39,446 nucleotides of DNA from a bacterium. GTDB taxonomy: Bacteria > Bacteroidota > Ignavibacteria > Ignavibacteriales > Melioribacteraceae. Positions 10,022-18,958 of this stretch are shown here, piece after piece. Where the stretch lies: the NCBI GenBank assembly GCA_027398005.1, contig DAHYUM010000005.1:1-39446 (forward strand), written 5' to 3'. A model generated the notes under the pieces. It searched no databases and was not told where the DNA came from. It saw only the letters and a list, made by a program, of their open reading frames with translations. Each line of letters starts with the position of its first letter. Within the stretch, counting starts at the first letter, position 1. Position numbers and translations under genes: made by a program.

Positions 10022-11172
10022 TGAAGATACTTCAGCGAATATTGATAGTGCTTATTGGTGCAATGATGCTTTTGGGGGCACTGCTTGTTTTCAGCGCCAG
10101 CGGAAATTACAGCCAGATGAGGCTCGATAATTTCTATGCCCTTTTCAAATCCCATATTTGGAAAGTGCTTCTCTCAGGCGGGCTTATGATTTTCTTCTCA
10201 ATGGTTCCCTACGAACTCTATAAAAAATACAGCAAGCATATAATTATTTTCGCTATAATTCTTTTGGTCTATACCTATTTTGCCGGCGTCAGGGCTAAAG
10301 GCGCTTCACGATGGATTAATCTGGGATTCATGACTTTCCAGACCTCCGAGTTTGCCAAACTGGCCCTTATAATTCACCTTGCAAAGCTGATTGAAAAGAA
10401 GGGGGAATTGCTGGATAGTTTTAACGACGGCTACAGATACATAGTAGTATGGATTTTTGCCGTTGCCGGACTTATACTAATACAGCCTAATGTTAGCACG
10501 AGCCTAATTATAGTAATGCTCGGTTTCACAATTTTATTTGTAGCCGGCGCCAGGATGCGTCACATATTCTCAACTCTGGGGGTTGCGGGGGCTTTATCGG
10601 GTTCGGTTATGATGCTTTTCGCCCATTCGCGCGAAAGGATACTTACATTCTTCAGTAGTGTTAATGGCGGGGGCGAAATTAATATTCAGGTAAGGCAGGC
10701 AAAAATTGCTCTCGGAAGCGGCGGCGTTTGGGGGCTGGGCATAGGGCAGAGCAGGCTGAGTGCCGGCTTCCTTCCCGAATCGTACGGCGATTTTATATTC
10801 TCTATTTTAGGCGAGGAATTCGGCTTTATAGGAGCCGTTCTGGTGCTTCTCATTTTCTTTTTTATTTTCTTAATTGGATTGGTTATTGCAAAAAAAGCAA
10901 ACGACAGGTTTGCCCAGCTTCTGGCTTTGGGCATTTCTTTCAATATAATTATAAGCGCTTTAATAAATGCCGGCGTGGTAAGCGGAGTGCTTCCTACAAC
11001 GGGTATTACTTTCCCTTTCATCAGTTTCGGCGGTACCTCAATAATACTTTTCGGTATTTCGGTCGGTATTCTGCTCAATATTTCGCGCAGTATTGTAAGG
11101 GAAAGAAACCATAAGAATAAAGCCAATACAAACAAAGCTAAAAACCCTGATATGGCATCGGCGTCTGTATGA
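10021..11172 (+). CDS. ftsW: SEDS-family lipid II polymerase FtsW
   Basis: Multi-TM SEDS protein with ASRWINLG, QTSEFAKLAL, PNVSTSLII, GQSRLSAGFLPESYGDFIFSILGEEFG and PTTGITFPFISFGGTS. Confidence 0.95.
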   Translation: MKILQRILIVLIGAMMLLGALLVFSASGNYSQMRLDNFYALFKSHIWKVLLSGGLMIFFSMVPYELYKKYSKHIIIFAIILLVYTYFAGVRAKGASRWINLGFMTFQTSEFAKLALIIHLAKLIEKKGELLDSFNDGYRYIVVWIFAVAGLILIQPNVSTSLIIVMLGFTILFVAGARMRHIFSTLGVAGALSGSVMMLFAHSRERILTFFSSVNGGGEINIQVRQAKIALGSGGVWGLGIGQSRLSAGFLPESYGDFIFSILGEEFGFIGAVLVLLIFFFIFLIGLVIAKKANDRFAQLLALGISFNIIISALINAGVVSGVLPTTGITFPFISFGGTSIILFGISVGILLNISRSIVRERNHKNKANTNKAKNPDMASASV

Positions 11173-12269
11173 AAAAATTAACTCCATATCGTTTTCTTTT
11201 TGCCGGAGGCGGAACCGGGGGGCATCTCTACCCCGCAATTGCTGTTGCGCAGAAGATAAGGGAAATTAAACCTGAAGCCGAAATAATATTCCTTGGCACC
11301 AAAAATAAGATTGAAGCGCGCGTGGTTCCTGCAAATGATTTTAACTTCAAGCCGATTTGGATTAGCGGTTTTTCGCGTAAATTAAATTTTAGAAACCTGA
11401 TGTTCCCTGTTAAGGTTATTGTATCGGCAATTCAGTCGCTTGCAATAAGTTTTTCATTCAAGCCGAGGGTAGCTATCGGAACCGGTGCTTATGTATCGGG
11501 GCCTGCGGTTTGGGGAGCTTCAATATTGGGCGCTAAAGTAATTCTGCTTGAGCAGAACAGCTACCCGGGGGTTACAAACCGTCTGTTGGAAAAAAGAGCC
11601 GAAGAAATTCACATTACGTTCGAAGATTCTAAAAAATATTTCAGAAACGGAAATAAACTTAAAGTTACCGGCAACCCCGTGCGCATTAACCTTAAGCTTA
11701 AGAATAAAGAAGAAGCACTTAATGGTTTCGGACTTATACCCGGCAAGCCTGTTCTTCTGGTTCTTGGAGGCAGTTTAGGCGCCGGTACACTTAACAGCGT
11801 TGTTGCCGAATTCGCCGGTAAATTAAATGGTAAAGGAATACAGATTATATGGCAGACGGGTCCCGCTTATTATGAAAGATATAAGGACAAATCGGGCGCA
11901 ATGACCAGAGTATTCCCCTTTATAGAAGATATGTCGGCCGCCTTTTCGGCGTGCGATTTAATGCTTGCCCGCAGCGGGGCAACAACAATTGCCGAAGCGG
12001 CCAACCTTGGCATTGCATCGGTATTCGTGCCATCCCCAAATGTTGCGGCAAACCATCAATATATGAACGCGAAATCCCTTTTTGATGAAAACGCCGCTGA
12101 ACTGATTGATGATAAAAACCTTAGGAACGAAATGGAGGAAAGAATTTCATCGCTTATGAATAATGAAGCGAGGCTTAAGGAATTGAGGGAAAAAATTCAA
12201 AAATTTGCTAATAAAGAAGCGGCTGAAGTAATTGCCTTAAGGGCAATTAGTCTGGCGGAATTGGTGTAG
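11169..12269 (+). CDS. murG: UDP-N-acetylglucosamine--N-acetylmuramyl-(pentapeptide) pyrophosphoryl-undecaprenol N-acetylglucosamine transferase MurG
   Basis: FAGGGTGGHLYPAIAVA, EQNSYPGVTNR, VLGGSLGAGTLN, ARSGATTIAE motifs. Confidence 0.96.
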   Translation: MKKLTPYRFLFAGGGTGGHLYPAIAVAQKIREIKPEAEIIFLGTKNKIEARVVPANDFNFKPIWISGFSRKLNFRNLMFPVKVIVSAIQSLAISFSFKPRVAIGTGAYVSGPAVWGASILGAKVILLEQNSYPGVTNRLLEKRAEEIHITFEDSKKYFRNGNKLKVTGNPVRINLKLKNKEEALNGFGLIPGKPVLLVLGGSLGAGTLNSVVAEFAGKLNGKGIQIIWQTGPAYYERYKDKSGAMTRVFPFIEDMSAAFSACDLMLARSGATTIAEAANLGIASVFVPSPNVAANHQYMNAKSLFDENAAELIDDKNLRNEMEERISSLMNNEARLKELREKIQKFANKEAAEVIALRAISLAELV

Positions 12270-12280
12270 GAGAATATGTT

Positions 12281-13660
12281 ATGATGATGAATACGATTAA
12301 AAACGTTCACTTTGTGGGTATCGGCGGTATTGGAATGAGTGGCATAGCCGAAATTCTGCTTAGCCAGGGGTTCTCAATTTCAGGCTCGGACCTAGCAAAG
12401 ACTGATATTACAGACCGCTTAAGCTCAATTGGAATGAAAATTTACATAGGGCATTCTGCCGAAAACCTTAAGGAAGCTGATGTAGTTGTATATTCTTCGG
12501 CGGTTAATATTGAAAACCCCGAAGTTGCAGCCGCAATTCAGAGGAAAATTCCGGTTATTAAGAGAAGCGAGATGCTTGCCGAATGCATGAGAATGAAATA
12601 CGGCATAGGCATTGCAGGAACACACGGCAAAACCACTACCACTTCTATGGTGGGACTTGTGCTTACCGAAGCAGGAATAGACCCGACTATTATAGTAGGG
12701 GGCAAGCTTTCGGGGCTTGGGGGCACTAACGCAAGGCTTGGCAAAAGCGAGTTTATTGTTGTTGAAGCGGACGAATTCGACAGGACTTTTCTTCAGCTAA
12801 CCCCCAGCATTGCGGCTATTACAACATTGGAAAAGGAACATCTGGATACATATAAAGATCTTGACGATATTAAAACGGCATTTGTACAGTTTGCTAACAA
12901 AGTGCCTTTCTTCGGGTTTGTTGTGCTCTGCCTAGATGAGCCTGCTCTTCAGGATGTAATTCCTTTGATAAACAAGAAAATCTTCACCTACGGAATATCC
13001 CCTCAGGCAGATATTCAGGCTGTGGATATAAGCCATAAGGAAAACCAGAGCACTTTCACGGTGGTTTATCAGGGTGCAGAGCTTGGAAAGATAACATTGC
13101 GTATTCCGGGGCTACACAATATAAAAAACTCACTTGTGGCCGTATGCGTTGCAAAGGAACTCGGAGTCGATTTCGAAACGATTAAGAGGGCCCTCGAAAA
13201 ATTTGCCGGGGTTTACAGGCGTTTCGAAAAGAAATATGACAATGATATAATGGTAATTGACGATTACGCCCATCATCCCACCGAAATAAATGCCACATTA
13301 TCGGGTGTTAGAGGGGGATGGAAGAGAAGGTTAATTGCGGTATTTCAGCCTCATTTATATTCAAGAACGCGCGATTTTTATGCCGAGTTCGGAAGATCGT
13401 TTTTGAACTCTGATGTTTTCATTTGCACCGATGTTTACCCGGCGCGCGAAAAACCGATTGAGGGAATTAACGGTTCGCTCATCGCCGACACTGCAAAAAA
13501 GTTCGGTCACAAACATGTTTACTATGAACCGGATAAAACTAAAGTGCCGGAACTGCTTCAAAAAATTTACAAGAAGGGTGATATCGTAATTACAATGGGC
13601 GCCGGCGATATATGGAAGTACGGAGAGAAATTCATTGAAATTATTAAGGGAAAGCATTGA
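12281..13660 (+). CDS. murC: UDP-N-acetylmuramate--L-alanine ligase MurC
   Basis: HFVGIGGIGMSGIAEIL, GTHGKTTTTSM, EADEFDRTFL, DDYAHHPTEI, FQPHLYSRT motifs. Confidence 0.96.
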   Translation: MMMNTIKNVHFVGIGGIGMSGIAEILLSQGFSISGSDLAKTDITDRLSSIGMKIYIGHSAENLKEADVVVYSSAVNIENPEVAAAIQRKIPVIKRSEMLAECMRMKYGIGIAGTHGKTTTTSMVGLVLTEAGIDPTIIVGGKLSGLGGTNARLGKSEFIVVEADEFDRTFLQLTPSIAAITTLEKEHLDTYKDLDDIKTAFVQFANKVPFFGFVVLCLDEPALQDVIPLINKKIFTYGISPQADIQAVDISHKENQSTFTVVYQGAELGKITLRIPGLHNIKNSLVAVCVAKELGVDFETIKRALEKFAGVYRRFEKKYDNDIMVIDDYAHHPTEINATLSGVRGGWKRRLIAVFQPHLYSRTRDFYAEFGRSFLNSDVFICTDVYPAREKPIEGINGSLIADTAKKFGHKHVYYEPDKTKVPELLQKIYKKGDIVITMGAGDIWKYGEKFIEIIKGKH

Positions 13661-14433
13661 AGATTAACTTAAAAATAACCGGACTTCTTTTCCTCCTTCT
13701 CCTCTCAGTCTTCATACTCTACCTTTCCTTCGAAGTAAAGGACAGGCAGACTTTAAAGATAAAGGGGATAGAAATTACGGGAGGAAAATATTTTTCAAAT
13801 GACGGTTATGCTTCATTTGCAATGCTTAAGGATACGAGTTATTTTTCGTACCTGAATCCTGCAATTATTAAAGACAGGATTGAAAGACACCCTTATGTAG
13901 ATAAAGCTGAAGTAAGGTTCGACGGGACCGACAAAATTTTAGTGCGTATTCAGGAGAAAAAGTTCGCCGCTATGCTGGTAGACAGTACAAAGCAGGTATT
14001 AGTAACGGATAATATGCAGGTAATTCCATGCCTTCCGAACTCGGCTGAGCTCAATTTCCCGGTCATAAGCAATATCAAGGATGTTGAAACGTTTAAGAAT
14101 TTTTCTTTTGTAAACGGCAACAGCGAAATTAAAACGGCATTCAAAATTCTTGAGGTATTCAAGCTTACCAACAGCGAACTGGCAGATAATTTATCGCAGA
14201 TAGATTTACGCAACGGGAAAGATATTCTCGTTTATTTTTCGAATTTAAATTTTCCGGTAGTATTCGGAAGGAATGATGAAATAAAGAAGGCGGTATACTT
14301 TAACAGTCTTTGGAAATTTATGAAAGGAAACGAGATTAACAATTATCTCGATTATGTTGATTTAAGGTTCGACAAACACGTATTTCTCGGTGTAACCGAG
14401 AATAATACCGGGAATGAAGGAAAACAGATATGA
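13657..14433 (+). CDS. ftsQ: Cell division protein FtsQ/DivIB-like
   Basis: N-terminal TM, POTRA-like LKIKGIEITGGKYFS...IERHPYVDKAEVR, position between murC and ftsA. TTG start overlapping the murC stop. Confidence 0.8.
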   Translation: MKINLKITGLLFLLLLSVFILYLSFEVKDRQTLKIKGIEITGGKYFSNDGYASFAMLKDTSYFSYLNPAIIKDRIERHPYVDKAEVRFDGTDKILVRIQEKKFAAMLVDSTKQVLVTDNMQVIPCLPNSAELNFPVISNIKDVETFKNFSFVNGNSEIKTAFKILEVFKLTNSELADNLSQIDLRNGKDILVYFSNLNFPVVFGRNDEIKKAVYFNSLWKFMKGNEINNYLDYVDLRFDKHVFLGVTENNTGNEGKQI

Positions 14434-15674
14434 AAAAGAAAATAGTCGCAGGGCTCGATTTAGGAACTACTAAGGTATGCGCGGTAATTGCCGAACATCT
14501 TGAAGGAAGCGTTAACATTCTCGGTTTCGGCGTTGCTCCTTCGGAAGGGTTGAACAGAGGCCTTGTTGCAAATATCTCAAAAACTGCAGAAGCAATTAAA
14601 GAAGCGGTTGATATAGCCTCGAACAGGGCAGGTATAATTACCAAGGACCTTATTGTAGGGGTAGCAGGGGAACACATTACAAGTTTACGCCATAGAAATT
14701 ATGTTACCATTAATAATCCCGAAAAAGAAATTTCGCCGGACGATCTTGAAAGGCTTAAAGCCGACGTGAAAACCATCCGGATTCCGTCTGACAGGCAGAT
14801 TCTTCACATAATTCCGGAAGAGTTCTTTGTAGATTATCAGGGAGGAATAGAGAATCCGATCGGAATGTCGGGCTCGAGGCTCGAAGCCGTTAACCATGTA
14901 GTACTCGCATCCATACCGGCAATACAGAATATTAAAAAATCGGTAGAAAGGGCGGGGCTTAACGTGCAGGATTATGTGCTCCAGCCGATTGCATCGAGCG
15001 TTTCGGTGCTGGATGATAATGAAAAGGATTTAGGAGTGGTGCTAATAGATATTGGCGGCGGAACCACTGACGTGGCAATATTCCACGATAAAAGCATTAA
15101 ACACACCAAAGTAATAGGCGTCGCGGGCAATCAGGTTACAAACGATATAAGGGAGGCCCTTGGAATCGTTTCGGCAGATGCCGAGAAACTGAAAAAGGAA
15201 TACGGCTATGCATCTGAAGACGCCATTATTAAAGATGAAGATATTTATATAAAAGGGGTAGGCGCAAGGGGCAATATTAAAGTGCCTGTTTCCCTTTTAA
15301 CGCAGATTATCCATGTGAGAATGAAAGAATTATTCTCGCTTATTGACAATGATTTGAGGCAGACAAATTACAAGGGCAAAATTAAGGCGGGTATAGTATT
15401 AACCGGCGGGGGTTCGCTTTTAAAAGGATGCCCCGAACTGGCAGAGGAAGTATTCGGTCTTCCTACCCGTATAGGGGTTCCTCTCGATCTCGGCTCCGGT
15501 TTATCGAGCGAAATCGAAAGTCCCGAATTTGCTACAGCGGCAGGATTAATAAGGGGCATACCGGGCAGCCTGTCGCACGAGAATTTTGTCATAGTAAAAG
15601 AGAAGAAAGAGAAGAAAAAAATACCATTAAAAGGGGTATTTAAGAAAATACAAGAGTTTTTTGATGAATTATAA
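14430..15674 (+). CDS. ftsA: Cell division protein FtsA
   Basis: AGLDLGTTKVCAVIAE, DIGGGTTDVAIF, VLTGGGSLLKG actin-fold motifs; C-terminal basic/amphipathic KKIPLKGVFKKIQEFFDEL. Confidence 0.95.
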   Translation: MKKKIVAGLDLGTTKVCAVIAEHLEGSVNILGFGVAPSEGLNRGLVANISKTAEAIKEAVDIASNRAGIITKDLIVGVAGEHITSLRHRNYVTINNPEKEISPDDLERLKADVKTIRIPSDRQILHIIPEEFFVDYQGGIENPIGMSGSRLEAVNHVVLASIPAIQNIKKSVERAGLNVQDYVLQPIASSVSVLDDNEKDLGVVLIDIGGGTTDVAIFHDKSIKHTKVIGVAGNQVTNDIREALGIVSADAEKLKKEYGYASEDAIIKDEDIYIKGVGARGNIKVPVSLLTQIIHVRMKELFSLIDNDLRQTNYKGKIKAGIVLTGGGSLLKGCPELAEEVFGLPTRIGVPLDLGSGLSSEIESPEFATAAGLIRGIPGSLSHENFVIVKEKKEKKKIPLKGVFKKIQEFFDEL

Positions 15675-15697
15675 AAACACCACAACAAGGAGGCAAT

Positions 15698-16969
15698 ATG
15701 TCCAAATTCGCAACTCTTGACAAGGAGAACACTATGTCGGCAGTATTAAAGGTAGTCGGTGTCGGCGGTGGCGGTTGTAACGCAATCGAAAGCATGATTA
15801 AAAGGGGGCTTTCGGGGGTTGAATATGTGGCAATCAACACCGATGCACAAGTATTAGAAAAGAGTTCCGCACACCAGAAAATACAGATTGGAACCAATAT
15901 AACAAGGGGGCTCGGGGCAGGGGCCGACCCGAATGTAGGAAGAAAAGCAGTAGAAGAAGACAGCGAAAAAATTTCGCGCATATTAGATAAAAGCGACATG
16001 GTATTCATTACCGCGGGCATGGGGGGAGGCACCGGAACGGGCGCATCTCCAACCGTAGCGCAGATTGCAAAGAGAATGGGCGCTCTTGTAATAGGTATTG
16101 TTACCAAACCTTTCCGTTGGGAAGGAAAGAAAAGAATGCTAAACGCCGAAGAAGGGATTCAGGAACTTAGGCAGTATGTAGACAGCTTGATAGTAATTCC
16201 CAATGAAAGGATACTGAATCATATAGACATGACCACTTCGGCACAGAAAGCATTCGATAAGCCTAACGAAGTTCTATACGAAGCAACAAGGGGTATAGCA
16301 GATATTATTACCATACCCGGATTTATAAATGTGGATTTTGCCGACGTGCGTTCTGTAATGAACCAGAGCGGCGAGGCATTAATGGGATGCGGAATTGCAA
16401 GCGGCGAAAACCGCACAATTGAAGCCGCACAGAAGGCTATTTCGTCGCCGCTTCTCGAAGGGGTAAGCATTAAGGGGGCAAAGAATATACTTCTTAATGT
16501 TACCGGCTCGGCAAATCTTTCAATTCAGGAAATGGATGAAGGAAACAAAATAATTCAGGAAGCAGCAGGAGAAGAAGCAAACGTAATATTCGGCTTTGTA
16601 AACAAGGATGAAATGGGTGAATACGTTTCTTATACCGTAATAGCAACGGGATTCGATTCCAACGGCGCCTTAAGCGGATTAACCTCCTTTAAGCCTCAGA
16701 AGGAAGAGAAGGAAAGAAAATCTACTCCCATTACCGGATTCGACCCTAAAAGGTTCGATATCGAAAACACGGAAGACCTTGATGTACCAACTATCTTTAG
16801 AGTTAAAGGAACCTCGGGATTAAATGTTGAAAAAGAACAGCCTTTAACTTCAGGAGGGTTTAGAATAGAGAAGTATGATACTTTTGAATCGAATGTAAAA
16901 CCGAAGAAAGCGGAACCGAAGAAAGATGAAGAAGACAGTTCCTCCTTCTTACGGATGATGATGGATTAA
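15698..16969 (+). CDS. ftsZ: Cell division protein FtsZ
   Basis: VVGVGGGGCNAIESM, NTDAQVL, GMGGGTGTGASP tubulin signature, NVDFADVRSVM. AAGGAGG at 15687-15693 precedes ATG 15698; a second SD-ATG lies at 15722-15736. Confidence 0.97.
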   Translation: MSKFATLDKENTMSAVLKVVGVGGGGCNAIESMIKRGLSGVEYVAINTDAQVLEKSSAHQKIQIGTNITRGLGAGADPNVGRKAVEEDSEKISRILDKSDMVFITAGMGGGTGTGASPTVAQIAKRMGALVIGIVTKPFRWEGKKRMLNAEEGIQELRQYVDSLIVIPNERILNHIDMTTSAQKAFDKPNEVLYEATRGIADIITIPGFINVDFADVRSVMNQSGEALMGCGIASGENRTIEAAQKAISSPLLEGVSIKGAKNILLNVTGSANLSIQEMDEGNKIIQEAAGEEANVIFGFVNKDEMGEYVSYTVIATGFDSNGALSGLTSFKPQKEEKERKSTPITGFDPKRFDIENTEDLDVPTIFRVKGTSGLNVEKEQPLTSGGFRIEKYDTFESNVKPKKAEPKKDEEDSSSFLRMMMD

Positions 16970-16989
16970 TTTTTTTACTTTATTGCCCG

Positions 16990-17050
16990 AAGGCTGTACC
17001 AGGTTTCCCCTTGTTGTGGTGGACATATAGGAAACCGTACAGCCTTTTTT
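16990..17050 (+). terminator. Intrinsic terminator after ftsZ
   Basis: AAGGCTGTAC-(CA bulge)-GGTTTCC, 21-nt loop, GGAAACC-GTACAGCCTT followed by T tract; 17 paired positions. Confidence 0.85.
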
Positions 17051-17059
17051 ATATTTAAA

Positions 17060-17107
17060 CCCCCCGGCCCAAATAATTGCCCGGCAAAAGGGGGTAATTT
17101 TTGGTTT
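17060..17107 (+). terminator. Possible second, weaker C/G hairpin with T-rich downstream sequence
   Basis: CCCCC...GGGGG with inner CCGG/CCGG, followed by TAATTTTTGGTTTTT. Weak structural support. Confidence 0.3.
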
Positions 17108-17159
17108 TTATCTTTATTATAGAATTACTAACTTTACCCAATAAAAATTAAGTGTGAAA

Positions 17160-17900
17160 ATGAAAAAAACAGCAATTATAGCTTTGACACTGCTCTTATT
17201 TACGGGCAGAGCCGCAATGGCACAGGATGAAGAAGTAGGGCTTCTTTCAAAATTCGGTTTCGGAGGGGGCTTTAACGCTATTTGGCTTATGCCCGATCTG
17301 GGTGATTTAAATAAAATGATGCCTGACGCAGGGATTGATAATTTTTCAAATTCCGGATTTATGGGATATGGCGGCTCGGGCTATGTTTATCTGATGGTTA
17401 TAGATAACCTCAGGATAGGGGGAATCGGTTATTCGGGAACGACTGCCCGTACCGGATTTAAGGATGGATTTAATAAAGAAGCGGATTACTCCCTGGGGCT
17501 TGGTGGCGTTACTCTTGAATATACACTCCCCTTTGTCGAATCGATAGGAGTTTCTGTGGGGGGAATTATCGGTGTTGGAAGCTCATCAATAACCATTTAT
17601 CAGAATAAGGGGGCATTTAATTGGGGGGATATCTGGAACGAAGCGAGCGACCCTGCGAAGAACACACAGAATATCTCAAGAAAGCTTACTAATACATTTT
17701 TTACAGTAGCCCCTACCTTAAATGTTGATATACCCATAAGCCGTCTCGCATCATTCAGGGTAGGCGGCGGATACATTTTCTCTTTCGGGGAGAACTGGAA
17801 AGGGGATAATTCAATTCAGGTGAACGGAGTTCCCTCTTCGTTAAAGGGGAATTCTTTTTTCATCCAGACGGGAATATTCATAGGATTTATTTCATACTGA
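17160..17900 (+). CDS. Secreted outer-membrane beta-barrel-like protein of unknown function
   Basis: Signal peptide MKKTAIIALTLLLFTGRAAMAQ; Gly-rich alternating segments and a C-terminal SFFIQTGIFIGFISY strand-like end. Start may be GTG 17154 or ATG 17160. Confidence 0.6.
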   Translation: MKKTAIIALTLLLFTGRAAMAQDEEVGLLSKFGFGGGFNAIWLMPDLGDLNKMMPDAGIDNFSNSGFMGYGGSGYVYLMVIDNLRIGGIGYSGTTARTGFKDGFNKEADYSLGLGGVTLEYTLPFVESIGVSVGGIIGVGSSSITIYQNKGAFNWGDIWNEASDPAKNTQNISRKLTNTFFTVAPTLNVDIPISRLASFRVGGGYIFSFGENWKGDNSIQVNGVPSSLKGNSFFIQTGIFIGFISY

Positions 17901-17901
17901 C

Positions 17902-18924
17902 ATGAGAAGAATATTAGTAACCGGCGGCGCGGGTTTTATAGGAAGCAATTTTATCAATTACATTCTTGATTCGAGGGACGATGTTGTTATTGTAAACCTT
18001 GATAAACTTACCTATGCAGGCAATCCGGAAAACCTTGCCGGGGCAGAGAAGAACAGGAATTACCAGTTTGTTAAAGGGGATATATGCAATAACGAGCTTG
18101 TGGAATATCTATTTAATAAGCACTCGTTTACTAATGTAATAAATTTCGCGGCTGAAACCCATGTAGACAGAAGTATCCTGGGGGCCGAACCGTTTTATAA
18201 CACAAACGTTATAGGCACCAATGTCCTTTTGGAAGCCGTACGCAGGCATAAAATAGAAAAATTCATTCAGATATCTACCGACGAGGTTTACGGTAGTCTC
18301 GGTCCGGAAGGATTATTCCAGGAAACCACCCCCCTTTCCCCCAACAGTCCCTATTCCTCAAGCAAAGCGGCAGCCGATTTAATGGTTCTTGCCTACCATC
18401 ATACATACGGAGTACCGGGGGTAATAACAAGATGTTCAAATAACTATGGCCCCAACCAATTCCCCGAAAAATTGATACCATTAATGATTATAAATGCCCT
18501 TAATGGGCAAAAGCTGCCGGTTTACGGAGACGGAATGAATGTAAGGGACTGGATATATGTAGAAGACCATAACCGGGCAGTTGAAAAAGTGATGGAAAGA
18601 GGGAAAACGGGTCAAATTTACAATATTGGCGCCGGTTGCGAAATGAAAAATCTTGAAATTATTAAATTAATTTTGAGTATTTTAGGCAGGCAAGAAAATT
18701 TAATTGAATTTGTAGCAGACAGACCGGGTCACGACAGGCGTTATGCTATCGATTCTTCCAAAATAAGGAATGAATTGGGTTGGAGGCCCGTTTTTGAATT
18801 TAACGATGCAATCCGAAAAACAGTGGAGTGGTATTTGAAAAACCGTAATTGGTGGGAAAATATAATCAGCGGCGAATACCGGAGGTATTACAAACTTCAA
18901 TACGGGGACACTCTATCGAATTAA
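17902..18924 (+). CDS. rfbB: dTDP-glucose 4,6-dehydratase
   Basis: ILVTGGAGFIGSNF, FAAETHVDRSI, STDEVYGSLG, PYSSSKAAADLMVLAYHHTYG, SNNYGPNQFPEKLIPLMI, YGDGMNVRDWIYVEDH, DRPGHDRRYAID. Confidence 0.95.
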   Translation: MRRILVTGGAGFIGSNFINYILDSRDDVVIVNLDKLTYAGNPENLAGAEKNRNYQFVKGDICNNELVEYLFNKHSFTNVINFAAETHVDRSILGAEPFYNTNVIGTNVLLEAVRRHKIEKFIQISTDEVYGSLGPEGLFQETTPLSPNSPYSSSKAAADLMVLAYHHTYGVPGVITRCSNNYGPNQFPEKLIPLMIINALNGQKLPVYGDGMNVRDWIYVEDHNRAVEKVMERGKTGQIYNIGAGCEMKNLEIIKLILSILGRQENLIEFVADRPGHDRRYAIDSSKIRNELGWRPVFEFNDAIRKTVEWYLKNRNWWENIISGEYRRYYKLQYGDTLSN

Positions 18925-18958
18925 TTCTACCGAATTTATCAACAAATAAGTCCAACAT

